The translations under genes and the position numbers were made by a program. From assembly GCA_001899715.1 (NCBI GenBank), contig MKWI01000032.1, positions 1 through 34,576 on the forward strand: a stretch of 34,576 bases of DNA, given 5' to 3'. Of the stretch, positions 1 through 7,994 are shown piece after piece. Under the pieces are notes generated by a model. That model worked only from the letters and a program-made list of their open reading frames with translations, made no database searches and had not been told where the DNA came from. The stretch comes from Sphingobium sp. 66-54 (lineage in GTDB: Bacteria; Pseudomonadota; Alphaproteobacteria; Sphingomonadales; Sphingomonadaceae). Numbering within the stretch: the first letter of the stretch is position 1; the number at the start of each line of letters is the position of its first letter.

Positions 1-5
1 ATCAT
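1..5 (-). CDS. Start of the next leftward tail gene (partial)
   Basis: An ATG at 5-3 on the minus strand follows the tail-tip gene stop by about two dozen bases. It is preceded by a purine-rich GGAAGGGAG (17-9), which fits a ribosome binding site. Only the first codon lies in the window. By position after the I-J tail-tip protein it could be a receptor-binding or tail-fibre gene, but nothing in the sequence shows this. Confidence 0.35.
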
Positions 6-28
6 AAGCTCCCTTCCAGGAGCTTGAA

Positions 29-2305
29 TCACGACCACCCCAAAAAGGGAATCCCATTTATGAGTTTGTGACCTAGGGTGACGGTCGATCCGTTGACCGC
101 TGCTAGTCGGCCCGCACTCGTCTTACCGCTCGTGTGAACGTCATCTACGGCAATAAGCTGGCCGGGCGCATAAGCTGCCGCTTCAACCAGTGTCTTGAAC
201 GCAACGACTTCGTTTTCGTTCTGGCTGACGTAGACGAGCAAACGAGCAAAGTCGTATGCCTCTTGTTGATTGGTACAGCCGGTCTTGTAGTAGGTCTGGC
301 GAATGATACCGCCATTGCTCAGGCCAGCCGCCTTGTTTCGCGCAATGGCGTCGGTGTCGCGATAGCGAACGGTCTTCTTGCGGAAGTAGTCGTCAGGGTC
401 GTCCCATTCGACTAGGATTTCATTGAACTGCTCGCCAATGTCGGTTCCCTGAAAATCGAACCAACCACCATCAATCATTGCGTTGTTGACGTAGTGGTCA
501 ATGTGATCGGTGGGCGCGTCTTGGACTAGGATAATCTCCGTGCCGTTGAAGTAGGGGAAGGCACGGAAGGAAGCGGCCAATTCCACCAGTAGTGGCCAAC
601 CGTCTTGATCGTCCGAGAATTGCTTGTTCAGGGTGTAACGGGGACGCCCGTTGACATCTCCATCGCAATACTGAGCGATGGGATAGAGGAAGAACTTGTT
701 GAAGAAGTCTTCCGGTAGACCCAAGCCCTGAACCGGCGCCGTGGCGATATGAAGCCAGTGCCAAACAGGGTTCTGGGTAGCAGCCGTCTTCCAGCTACCA
801 TCCCATGTGCCCGCATAGGTGCGAGTGATTGGGTTATAGTTGGACGGGACGCGGACCTTGTGACCAGCACACCTAACCGCGACCTCAGGCATGTTACCGC
901 CCTGATCGAACTGCGATAGGTCAACGCCGAAGCCGAGTGTCGCAACGGGGACGTTTGAGGCAGGATAGGTTACGCCATTGTGCGTGTAGCCCGTGCCGTC
1001 ATAGGACAGTTCAACGTCCTGAAACTCAACGCACCCGTTGTAGCTGGTGTCGTTCTGTAGCTTGTCGTCGGTGCTATCCGGGGTGAGGCGGTAAACGCGG
1101 AACATCCACGTCTCGCCATTCTCCTTGCGGGGAGGGGCAAAGACCTCATGTTCGAGAACAATCGGGTCGGTGCTTTTGCCCGTGTAACTGAAACTGTTGG
1201 TTACAACGGTCCAGTCGCCGTCACTTACTCGCTTGACATCGAGGCCGAGCGTGACGCTGGTTGTCTGCTGGTTGCCCTTCTTGGTCGTGTAGAGCAGCTG
1301 GTTGACCATGACGCGGACAACCACGCGGTTAACTCGATCATCTGTGACGAGGTGTTCGACCGCCTTGTTGACGCCGTATTCTAGTTGGACATTCCCATCT
1401 TGGTTGGTGCCGATGAATGGGGTGATCGGGTCAGGGGTTTGCCCTTCCTCACCGAAACGCTCTGACCAGCCGACACCTTGGAAGTTGTATTGGTTGCTTC
1501 CGTGATCCCTCAGGGGGATTTCGTTGATGTAGATGTTGCGTTCTTTTTCTTGGATCGTGTCACCGACGATGCCGCCGATTGGACCGTCACCAAGTGCTAG
1601 GAGGCCGCGTAGAACCGCGTCGGTGAAGACGGTGTTCTTGATCGTCTTACCGCCACCCTTTGCGCCGTTTAGGTCGTCTTTTACGTCTTGATAGCCGGGG
1701 GTGATTGTCGGGAGGGAGTTAGTCAGGGTGGTGTTCTGAGACTTGGCGCTCTGAATGAACGCGCTCAGACCCATCTTAGTGCTGAGGCCACCTGTAGAGG
1801 TGTAGTGGACGATACCTTCAATGAGGTTCGATCCGCACAGGACATCTAGTCCTGCGATGTAACCCAGAGGGACGTTCTCCTTCTGAGTGACCATTCCGCC
1901 CTGATAAAGAACGGACTTGCGATCATCTTTGCCGGTCGATGGTGGCGGGAAGAACAGCGCATTGAGCAGCATCAAGCCGATGTTGACCGCTACGCTGATA
2001 GCGGCGGTAATCAGCATGGCGCCTGTGATTGCGTGACCAGAGACGTGGGGTGCCAGATGAAGGGAGGAACCCGGTCCGAATTCCATCTTCACCGCTTCTT
2101 CTGCGGTGAGGCTTCGGCTACTCTTGATGCTCTTGCCGACGCGCAACTCATACTGCGAGAACTTCAATAGCTCTCGAATCTCGTCAAACTGACTGAGGTA
2201 TGCGACTACTTCGCGAACCGATTGAGCGTAGATAGTGTGCGGGCGCTTGTGGCCCTTAGGCATCTTCTCCTTGAAGACGCCATGTAGATGTAGCTTAACG
2301 AACAT
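29..2305 (-). CDS. Fused tail-tip protein: lambda gpI-like N-terminus joined to gpJ-like central fibre hub
   Basis: The 758-residue product should form the tail tip that contacts the host. Residues 1 to about 125 resemble lambda tail assembly protein I: a ubiquitin-like start, a GPGSSLHLAP stretch, then a hydrophobic glycine/alanine segment at about 92-120. The rest resembles the N-terminal hub of lambda gpJ (VPLGYIAG, later WHWLHIATAPVQGLGLP). Lambda I and J are separate proteins and J alone is over 1,100 residues, so this is a fusion lacking the long C-terminal receptor-binding part. The gene closes the lambda-type order H-M-L-K-I-J. GAGG precedes the ATG at 2305, and an ATAAATA element and a small hairpin lie in the leader. 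Confidence 0.85.
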   Translation of the reverse strand: MFVKLHLHGVFKEKMPKGHKRPHTIYAQSVREVVAYLSQFDEIRELLKFSQYELRVGKSIKSSRSLTAEEAVKMEFGPGSSLHLAPHVSGHAITGAMLITAAISVAVNIGLMLLNALFFPPPSTGKDDRKSVLYQGGMVTQKENVPLGYIAGLDVLCGSNLIEGIVHYTSTGGLSTKMGLSAFIQSAKSQNTTLTNSLPTITPGYQDVKDDLNGAKGGGKTIKNTVFTDAVLRGLLALGDGPIGGIVGDTIQEKERNIYINEIPLRDHGSNQYNFQGVGWSERFGEEGQTPDPITPFIGTNQDGNVQLEYGVNKAVEHLVTDDRVNRVVVRVMVNQLLYTTKKGNQQTTSVTLGLDVKRVSDGDWTVVTNSFSYTGKSTDPIVLEHEVFAPPRKENGETWMFRVYRLTPDSTDDKLQNDTSYNGCVEFQDVELSYDGTGYTHNGVTYPASNVPVATLGFGVDLSQFDQGGNMPEVAVRCAGHKVRVPSNYNPITRTYAGTWDGSWKTAATQNPVWHWLHIATAPVQGLGLPEDFFNKFFLYPIAQYCDGDVNGRPRYTLNKQFSDDQDGWPLLVELAASFRAFPYFNGTEIILVQDAPTDHIDHYVNNAMIDGGWFDFQGTDIGEQFNEILVEWDDPDDYFRKKTVRYRDTDAIARNKAAGLSNGGIIRQTYYKTGCTNQQEAYDFARLLVYVSQNENEVVAFKTLVEAAAYAPGQLIAVDDVHTSGKTSAGRLAAVNGSTVTLGHKLINGIPFLGWS

Positions 2306-2306
2306 A

Positions 2307-2337
2307 GTGACCTCACAGCTGGGGTCACCTATTTATT
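2307..2337 (-). promoter_or_regulatory. ATAAATA element plus RBS-covering inverted repeat before the tail-tip gene
   Basis: On the minus strand AATAAATA (2337-2330) is followed directly by GTGACC (2328-2323), ten bases, and GGTCAC (2312-2307), a perfect 6-bp inverted repeat. The 3' arm includes part of the GAGG ribosome binding site of the ATG at 2305. If the ATAAATA box acts as a -10 element, transcripts starting there would lack most of the 5' arm, while read-through RNA from the upstream genes would keep it. Promoter activity is inferred from recurrence of the box upstream of other genes. Confidence 0.5.
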
Positions 2338-3105
2338 GGGACGTAGCGCTTTCTTCGGTCGGTAGAACAGTATGTTCATTCGCTCGATTAGTCGGTCCTC
2401 ATCGGCTACAATCCAGACGCTACTAGTCTGGTCTTCTATCTGGTGTAGGAAGCGGCCTTCGCCTTGATAGATGGCGCAATGGTTGTATTTCGAGGAACGA
2501 AACTGAAATACCGCAAAGTCGCCGGGTTTGCGTTCGTGTCTAGCTACTGGTTTGAAGCCCACGCGAGTAGGCCAGTAATTAAAGGGATCATTGCCCCAAT
2601 GGCCGACCGGATAGATCGACGGATCGCGAGCGCGAGGCACGTTGTCGAAACGGATACCCTGTTCGGCATACCAATCGCGGCAGAGGGTCCAGCAATCGCG
2701 AACGCCCCAAAGGAAGGTGCGACCTAGCAGCGGGGGAGGGGTAATGCCGTCGCCCCAACACTCTGGGTAGGCCACGCTATAGACATCGCCGTTCGCGTTG
2801 CCCTTGACCGCTACGATGCCCCAATTCCAGCCGGTGGCCAGCTGGGAGAGGGTGTCCTGATCGGAAGGCTCTGCGCTCCCGTTCGGGTGGCTATGGAGGA
2901 ACAGCGAGGGCGGATTGGACAGAAGCTCTGCGCGATCGCCGTCGCTGATCCTGAATTTGAACATGGGTTCGGGGTGGATATTCTCCAGCTTCCGCCATTT
3001 ATCGCCCCAGATGGCGACAACTGCTTCCTCGGGGAACGCCTCAAAGAAGACCGGCTTGATTTCTGCCCACAGGTTATGGGGCAGGTTATCCACCGAGTTA
3101 TCCAC
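2329..3105 (-). CDS. Lambda gpK-like tail assembly peptidase (JAMM + NlpC/P60 domains)
   Basis: This 258-residue protein has the two-domain layout of lambda gpK. The N-terminal half carries an Mov34/JAB-type metallopeptidase motif, H71-S-H73 with S81 and D84 in H-x-H-x7-S-x2-D spacing. The C-terminal half is an NlpC/P60 cysteine peptidase with C138 (GVRDCWTL) and H209 (KYNHCAIY). Such proteins process tail-tip components and may cut peptidoglycan during DNA entry. It lies between the L-like and I-J-like genes as in lambda. The GTG start at 3105 overlaps the upstream stop by 8 bases, suggesting translational coupling; no strong ribosome binding site is visible. Confidence 0.9.
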   Translation of the reverse strand: MDNSVDNLPHNLWAEIKPVFFEAFPEEAVVAIWGDKWRKLENIHPEPMFKFRISDGDRAELLSNPPSLFLHSHPNGSAEPSDQDTLSQLATGWNWGIVAVKGNANGDVYSVAYPECWGDGITPPPLLGRTFLWGVRDCWTLCRDWYAEQGIRFDNVPRARDPSIYPVGHWGNDPFNYWPTRVGFKPVARHERKPGDFAVFQFRSSKYNHCAIYQGEGRFLHQIEDQTSSVWIVADEDRLIERMNILFYRPKKALRPNK

Positions 3106-3610
3106 GAAGCAGAGCCGACCCTAGGCCGGGGAAGTCATCGCGCGTCATCATGTAACCGGGGAACTTGCGCTGGGCGAAATCCAGATGCGTCGCCAATTCC
3201 AGCTCTAAGCGCGGTCCCTGCTTTTTCGGAACGGCGAGGACGTAGCGTTCGGGGAAGAACGGCGACGAAGGCTCGTTGGCGATAACGTCCTCAGCAAATG
3301 CCCTGTAAAGGGTCACAGGGGCGCCAGCGCCGAACCGCATAACCCTCAGCTGGGCATATAGCTCGCCGGTCGCGTCCATGACCTGTACGGCGGGACGAAC
3401 TAGGTTCTCACCACCACGGGCTAAGCCACCAGTCTGGAATGCGAACACCAGCCAAGTGAAGCCACGGAAGGTGACATGGCCTGTTTCGGGGAGATCGGTC
3501 GCATAGGTGGACGTATCCACGAAGCGAAGCATCTGCCCACCGAACGCGGTCATGTCGATGGACAGGAATTGAATGTAGCGCTCTTGCGTCAGGGTGTTGA
3601 GTTCAGCCAT
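3098..3610 (-). CDS. Lambda gpL-like minor tail protein, short and cysteine-free
   Basis: The 170-residue product matches the N-terminal part of the lambda gpL family by position and by features such as the early aromatic/hydrophobic strand pattern and the terminal RDDFPG. Lambda gpL is longer and its C-terminal domain binds an iron-sulphur cluster through conserved cysteines. This protein contains no cysteine at all, and the FPGC-like end reads FPGLG, so that cluster cannot form. Start ATG at 3610 shares one base with the preceding stop (TAATG), and its stop overlaps the gpK-like start. It should sit at the tail tip between tube and hub. Confidence 0.8.
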   Translation of the reverse strand: MAELNTLTQERYIQFLSIDMTAFGGQMLRFVDTSTYATDLPETGHVTFRGFTWLVFAFQTGGLARGGENLVRPAVQVMDATGELYAQLRVMRFGAGAPVTLYRAFAEDVIANEPSSPFFPERYVLAVPKKQGPRLELELATHLDFAQRKFPGYMMTRDDFPGLGSALLRG

Positions 3611-3942
3611 TAGACCCTCTCCACACCGGCTGTTACCGTCGCATATTGAGCGCCGCGGACTTCATCGTAGCTGTATTCACCTGTTAGGCGGACACGGATC
3701 GGACCACGAAGCAGACAGGTATAATCGAACACACCATTGAAGTTCGTTGCCTCTAGGGCTTCTAGTAGGGCCAGCGCGTCGGCCTTCGGCATCGTCCATG
3801 ATAGCGTTGCTACTTGGGAGTAGGGCCGCCAACCAATCGTTACCGAGCGGGAGTAGCCTGCTGCCTGTAGCGTGGTCTTCTGGGTTTGGCCCTGCCACGC
3901 GATAGGCACGGATAGTTTGTTCTGGAATGGCAGAGCCGTCAT
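3610..3942 (-). CDS. Lambda gpM-like minor tail protein
   Basis: The 110-residue protein has nearly the length of lambda gpM and holds the same place between tape measure and gpL. Visible features are a beta-rich N-terminus, a central RPYSQVATLSWTM stretch and an RVRLTGEYSYDEVRG segment near the end, like other phage minor tail proteins. I chose the ATG at 3942, not the GTG at 3951, because AGAGGTGG lies 6 bases before it. The ATG overlaps the tape-measure stop by one base (TAATG), a coupled arrangement. It probably helps join the tail-tip complex to the tube. Confidence 0.8.
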   Translation of the reverse strand: MTALPFQNKLSVPIAWQGQTQKTTLQAAGYSRSVTIGWRPYSQVATLSWTMPKADALALLEALEATNFNGVFDYTCLLRGPIRVRLTGEYSYDEVRGAQYATVTAGVERV

Positions 3943-6815
3943 TAGTGCCACCTCTTTTTGTTTTGTTCTTGGCGGATCGTTGCGTTCTGGTTGGCCTGCT
4001 GGGCCTTGATGTTCGCAAGCGTCTGGTTATCGACTTGACGATTCCCACTAAGAGTGATGTTGTAGGTGGGGTTCAGATTGACTGAGCTACCGCCGCCCAT
4101 TCGACGAGTGTTGCGGTTGGTCAGCACCTCACCAGCGCGACCGGGAACGAACAACTCAGGGCCACGCTCACCGACTAGGTAAGGCTCATTGGCCCTGACA
4201 CTGCCGCCGACCGCACGGGCACCGATTGCGCCCATGACCGCGCTCTTGAGGATGCCGCCGATACCGCCGCTACCACCTAGCTTGTCGCCAAGGATTGCGG
4301 CTTTCAGGATCGCAGCGAGCAGCTTCTTCATGAGGTCGTTGAAGAACTGCTTCATCGCCTCACGTGGGCTTTGCCACATATTCGTCAGGAAGCCGGATAG
4401 CTGCTCTGTCTGTGTGGCCTGGCGCTCGGCAAGGACGTTGGCCTTGTCCTGCGCTGCTAGGCGCTCGTTGGCCGCGAGCATCGCGTCACGCTCGGATTGA
4501 AGGATACCCTCCATGCCCGATTGGCGCTCAGCGAGGGTCACGACCTCAAGGGCGTTAATCGCCTTGCGCTCTTCTGCGGCCTGTCGGTCGATGTCGAGCA
4601 GCTGGCGCTTGTAGGCCACGCTGTCAGGATCGTTCAGGGCATCGCGGTTAAGCTGGGCGTCCTGCTCTCGCTGCGCCTGCCCTTGGGCAATCCCTGCCGC
4701 TGTCTGGGCGTCCTGCTGCGCCTTCGCTAAACGATGGTTAGCAGCCGCCTGAGCGTCGATCTTGTCCGTCAGGGCATCGTGGTATGCTAGATCGGCATTA
4801 AGCCCTGCGCGACGACGAGCCTCAACCTGAGCAAGCTGTAGATCGCTATAGGTCAGTTCGCGCGTTGCGGCGGTCAGGTCGTCTAAGACCTTGTTGACTT
4901 CCTGTAGCTTCTTCGCGTCCGCAATCTGGTCAACGAGGTTGCGGATTTCATCGGCCTGCTTGCCGGTCAGGTCGATCTTGCGTTCAAGTCCTGCGTTCTC
5001 GAACGCATCAAGAAGAGTCTTTTGCTCTTCCGTAACCTGTAGGCCCTGTAGCTCTGCCCTGAGCCTTGCGACGGCATCTGCGTATTTCTGCTGGGCCTTC
5101 TCACGGGCCTTATCAGCATCGGACTTTTTCCCACTATCAGCGGCGGCCGCTGGCTGACGAGCAGCACCATTACCGCCATTGGTCTTACCGCTGCCCGGCT
5201 GGCTGCGACCAAGTAGCCTGTCTATCGTTGCTTGGTTCTGCTTCTGGTCATTCGCAATCGCGACGGCCTGCTTACCGACGGCGGCAATCTCATCACCGAC
5301 TTGACCGACCTGAGCAGAGATTGCGCTGCCCAGACCATCAAACGCACCGAAGTTGCCGTTGAAGAACGACGAGATGGCACGACCGATCAGGCTGAAAATG
5401 CCGGTTACTGCCCTGAACGCGGACTTGAACAGTTTGGGGATCGCGAGCGCGACGAACTTAACGGAACGCAGAACCCCGATGAAGGACTGGCCGATAGTCT
5501 GGCCTGTCTTGGCTGAATCGCCTCGCAGCCAGTCGAACAAGTCGCCCCATAGATCGCTGATGAATCCAACGACGCCGCTGATGACCTTGCTGACGAGGCT
5601 GAAATACTCACCGATCAAAGTCCCCACTACTCGTGCGGCTTCACCGATGAGGTTGAACGCGAGTGTCAGCTTCTCCATGAAGGTGAGCGAGCCGGGACCG
5701 CCGCTATGGAATGCGGCGAAGACGCTGAACACGCCTTTGACCAGTGAGGCTACGAGGCTGACGACGCCGCCGATTGCGGAACCGAGAGCCGTCATCACCG
5801 GGGCAAGCGATGTGGTGGCGTTGCGAATGCTGGTCAGGAAGCCGCCGAGGCTGGAACCTGTCCCCAAGCCCTTGCTGATCGCACCCGAAATATCGACCAT
5901 CGCATTGCTGACAGCGGTGCGGACATCGCCGAAGGTGACGGGGATCTTCCCGAATTCCTTTTCGATGCCTGCGACTAGCTTGGGATCGGTCAGCGCCTTC
6001 GCCAGCACATCGCTGGTCAGCTTACCTTCCTCAGCCATTTTGCGGAGGGCACCGACTGGCTTACCAGCGGCGTCCGCGATCAATTCCATCAAGCGAGGCG
6101 ATGCCTCGTTGACCGAGTTGAACTCGTCACCGCGCAGCACACCAGATGCGAAAGCCTGAGATAGCTGGCGAATGGCACCAGCTGATGCCGCTGTATCGGC
6201 ACCGCTGATCTTGAGGGCTTTACCGACTGTGCTGGTCGCGTCCGCAACCTGCTTCTGGGAAATACCTAGGGTGTCGGCCTGTCGCGTGAACGTGGCGTAG
6301 AGATCGGTAACAGCGCCAATGTCAGAACGGCTGGACGCCGCAATGTCGCGAACGTCCTTCTGTGCTTGTGCGAGATTACCGAACCTGTCCGTTGCCAGCT
6401 GTAGTTTGGCGTCGATGGTCGATGCCGTGTCGCTGAAGTCCATGAAGGCGCGTGCGCCGTCCTTCAGCCCTGAGATAAGCATCTGGACGCCGCCGGCGGC
6501 TAGGCCCCCTGCGAAGCCCGCAACGGCCGATTTGGCGAAGCCACTGGACTTCGCGACGCCGCCCATGTTTGTGCTGATGGATCGCGAAGCGGACGCAGAA
6601 GCGGACCTTGCTCGATCTAGTTGCTTGTCGAAGCCATCGAGGAACTTGCCCCTGAGCTTCGTATTGCTGATACTCTCTAGTGACCTGCGAATGTCCGCTG
6701 CGGCGCTAGCGGTATGTCGCTCGGTCTTATCTAGTCGGCTGTCGAACTGAGTTAGGTTCCTGACAGCACGAGACGTATTAGAGATTATTTCAAATTGGAG
6801 AGTTTCGTCAGCCAC
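3942..6815 (-). CDS. Tail tape measure protein
   Basis: At 957 residues this is the longest phage gene here and should set tail length and span the tail lumen. The N-terminal region (about 110-290) matches the tape-measure domain with its typical SGADTAASAGAIRQLSQAF and LRGDEFNSVNEASPRL stretches. Hydrophobic, glycine-rich segments follow (about 325-370, 390-420, 445-485), then a long coiled-coil region rich in Q, A and K, and a C-terminal PYLVGERGPELFVP block usual for the family. GTG is the start, with GAGGTG five bases upstream. An ATAAATA box lies 24 bases before the start. The gene follows the G/GT chaperones as expected. Confidence 0.95.
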   Translation of the reverse strand: MADETLQFEIISNTSRAVRNLTQFDSRLDKTERHTASAAADIRRSLESISNTKLRGKFLDGFDKQLDRARSASASASRSISTNMGGVAKSSGFAKSAVAGFAGGLAAGGVQMLISGLKDGARAFMDFSDTASTIDAKLQLATDRFGNLAQAQKDVRDIAASSRSDIGAVTDLYATFTRQADTLGISQKQVADATSTVGKALKISGADTAASAGAIRQLSQAFASGVLRGDEFNSVNEASPRLMELIADAAGKPVGALRKMAEEGKLTSDVLAKALTDPKLVAGIEKEFGKIPVTFGDVRTAVSNAMVDISGAISKGLGTGSSLGGFLTSIRNATTSLAPVMTALGSAIGGVVSLVASLVKGVFSVFAAFHSGGPGSLTFMEKLTLAFNLIGEAARVVGTLIGEYFSLVSKVISGVVGFISDLWGDLFDWLRGDSAKTGQTIGQSFIGVLRSVKFVALAIPKLFKSAFRAVTGIFSLIGRAISSFFNGNFGAFDGLGSAISAQVGQVGDEIAAVGKQAVAIANDQKQNQATIDRLLGRSQPGSGKTNGGNGAARQPAAAADSGKKSDADKAREKAQQKYADAVARLRAELQGLQVTEEQKTLLDAFENAGLERKIDLTGKQADEIRNLVDQIADAKKLQEVNKVLDDLTAATRELTYSDLQLAQVEARRRAGLNADLAYHDALTDKIDAQAAANHRLAKAQQDAQTAAGIAQGQAQREQDAQLNRDALNDPDSVAYKRQLLDIDRQAAEERKAINALEVVTLAERQSGMEGILQSERDAMLAANERLAAQDKANVLAERQATQTEQLSGFLTNMWQSPREAMKQFFNDLMKKLLAAILKAAILGDKLGGSGGIGGILKSAVMGAIGARAVGGSVRANEPYLVGERGPELFVPGRAGEVLTNRNTRRMGGGSSVNLNPTYNITLSGNRQVDNQTLANIKAQQANQNATIRQEQNKKRWH

Positions 6816-6823
6816 CCGTTCAC

Positions 6824-6846
6824 CTCGAAATTAGTCGAGTATTTAT
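6824..6846 (-). promoter_or_regulatory. ATAAATA element and short hairpin before the tape measure gene
   Basis: On the minus strand ATAAATA (6846-6840) runs directly into CTCGA (6839-6835), six bases, and TCGAG (6828-6824). The 3' arm covers the GAGG of the ribosome binding site for the GTG at 6815. The stem is only 5 bp, so it is weak alone; its value is that the same layout recurs at other leftward genes. Confidence 0.4.
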
Positions 6847-6868
6847 CGGGCGGCTGGCGGTTGATCGG

Positions 6869-7407
6869 TTATGCGAAGAAGGCGGTTGCTTCTTCTGTGC
6901 TTTCTAGCACCTCTGGTGCTTCGGCCTCTTCCTGCTCTTGCTGACCGATCACGATCAAGAGCCATTCAGGCCACGTAGTCTCCCAAGCCACTACTGGTGG
7001 ATAATGAAGCTGCCCCGTCAAGCTAGTGAAGGCAGCTTCATGGCACTTGAGCAGACTTACTTTTTTTTATTGCTAGGCGCAGCTTTCTGGATCATGTCCT
7101 GATAATTCAGGCCCATCAGCGTAAAGGTGACTTCCTGTAGCTGCTTCTGATTCTCTTCGCTCTGGAACATAGATAGGTCCGCAAAGAAGGCCGCGTAGAT
7201 TTCAGCCTCAGAGTGATTGGATTCAAACTGTAGGTGGTAGAACAGCTTCGCAAGCTGGCGCGGTGTCTTACAGCTATCTAGATACTCGTAGAAGTCCAAG
7301 CCGGTTGCTGCGGCGAGACTGTCGAGGTTCGCGAGGTTGCTCTGTAGCTTGATGCTGTCACCGTCATACTCATAAGTCGCGGTGCCCAGACGGTTCTTAT
7401 ATGCCAT
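6869..7407 (-). CDS. Tail assembly chaperone GT-like fusion made by -1 frameshifting
   Basis: Reading zero frame from 7407 to 7060 and then slipping back one base continues as GTA AGT CTG and so on for 63 codons to a TAA at 6871-6869. The fusion is about 179 residues. The extension is rich in W and E and ends in TEEATAFFA. It has no start codon of its own and ends 53 bases before the tape measure, matching the lambda G/GT arrangement in which a minority product carries the T domain that binds the tail tube. I translated this by hand; the ORF is too short to be called as a separate gene. Confidence 0.75.
7004..7041 (-). promoter_or_regulatory. Stem-loop downstream of the frameshift site
   Basis: ATGAAGCTGCC (minus 7041-7031) and GGCAGCTTCAT (7014-7004) form a perfect 11-bp inverted repeat around a 16-base loop. 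It begins 18 bases after the slippery heptamer, longer than the usual 5-9 base spacer, so it may stimulate frameshifting through a more complex fold or act otherwise. It lies wholly within the -1 frame extension. Confidence 0.55.
7057..7407 (-). CDS. Tail assembly chaperone, G-like (zero-frame product)
   Basis: This 116-residue protein sits just before the tape measure and just after the tail tube gene, where siphoviruses encode tail assembly chaperones that coat the tape measure during tail building. It has the usual helical, acidic, low-complexity-poor composition and ends in N-K-K-K-stop. The final codons are AAT AAA AAA AAG TAA, giving a slippery run at the end of the frame. The ATG at 7407 has GGAG seven bases upstream. 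Identification rests on position, size and frameshift signal more than on sequence similarity. Confidence 0.8.
   Translation of the reverse strand: MAYKNRLGTATYEYDGDSIKLQSNLANLDSLAAATGLDFYEYLDSCKTPRQLAKLFYHLQFESNHSEAEIYAAFFADLSMFQSEENQKQLQEVTFTLMGLNYQDMIQKAAPSNKKK
7060..7066 (-). promoter_or_regulatory. Programmed -1 frameshift slippery heptamer A-AAA-AAG
   Basis: On the minus strand a run of eight A followed by G places A AAA AAG exactly in the zero-frame register X XXY YYZ, immediately before the TAA stop of the G-like gene. This is one of the most efficient bacterial -1 slippery sequences, and the -1 frame behind it is open for 63 codons. Confidence 0.85.
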
Positions 7408-7430
7408 TATTGTTCTCCATTATCGTGGCA

Positions 7431-7456
7431 TTGGGAGGGCCGTGAAGCCCTCCCAA
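7431..7456. terminator. Hairpin after the tail tube gene
   Basis: TTGGGAGGGC and GCCCTCCCAA form a perfect 10-bp stem with a 6-base loop between the tail tube stop and the G-like start. There is no clear U tract on the minus strand. A partial terminator here would give high tail-tube mRNA and less chaperone mRNA, as a similar hairpin does after the capsid gene. Confidence 0.6.
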
Positions 7457-7464
7457 GGTATCAG

Positions 7465-7926
7465 TTACTCGGTGACTAGCTCGCGCGGGACGATGTTCAT
7501 CGTAACAGTGCCCGACTTGTTGAGCGTGCCCGAACCCGAACGAACGTCGGTGGACTCAGCAGCGAATTCCAGCTGCGAAAGAAGGAACTCGCCTTCTAGC
7601 CAAACAGTGTCGTCGGTCTTAGTTGCCGAGCGGCTAACGTCGCGGATTTGCCATGCCCAAGGCACGTTGAACGCGGTGTCGAGAATGGTGAAGCCAGCGT
7701 CCTCGTAGATTTCGTTGAAGTCGAAGCCGATTTCCCAGCTTTCATCGCCGGGGTTGTTAACGCGTCCTTCTTCCTTAGTGCTGTTCTCCTGAGGGTCAGC
7801 GCTACGGGTGACATTCAGGGCGTTTTCGTTGACGATCTTGGTGTAGTCATCATCGGTCATAGGAGAAGCTGTGTTGCCAATGAAGAGGCGGAAGCTCTTT
7901 CCTAGTTTACGGTTCTTAGTTGCCAT
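7465..7926 (-). CDS. Major tail tube protein
   Basis: The 153-residue protein is placed between the tail terminator and the chaperones, the standard site of the major tail (tube) protein. It is beta-rich with N-terminal GKSFRLFIGN and repeated aromatic/acidic strands (WEIGFDFNEIYEDAGF), ending in VTMNIVPREL, consistent with tube proteins of lambda gpV/HK97-type siphophages. A hairpin follows the gene, as expected for a product needed in many copies. The leader holds an ATAAATA box inside a 10-bp inverted repeat that covers the AGAGG ribosome binding site. Family naming is by context plus general pattern. Confidence 0.8.
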   Translation of the reverse strand: MATKNRKLGKSFRLFIGNTASPMTDDDYTKIVNENALNVTRSADPQENSTKEEGRVNNPGDESWEIGFDFNEIYEDAGFTILDTAFNVPWAWQIRDVSRSATKTDDTVWLEGEFLLSQLEFAAESTDVRSGSGTLNKSGTVTMNIVPRELVTE

Positions 7927-7930
7927 ATAG

Positions 7931-7970
7931 AAATACCTCTTAGTTGGCAGTGTTCACTAGAGGTATTTAT
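7931..7970 (-). promoter_or_regulatory. ATAAATA element embedded in an RBS-sequestering hairpin before the tail tube gene
   Basis: AAATACCTCT (minus 7968-7959) pairs perfectly over 10 bp with AGAGGTATTT (7940-7931), which contains the ribosome binding site of the ATG at 7926; the loop is 18 bases. The 5' arm overlaps the ATAAATA box (7970-7964). RNA starting a few bases after the box would lack the 5' arm and leave the ribosome binding site free, while RNA reading through from upstream would hide it. Confidence 0.6.
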
Positions 7971-7994
7971 TCCGCGAGTAGTGGAGGGAGCGGA

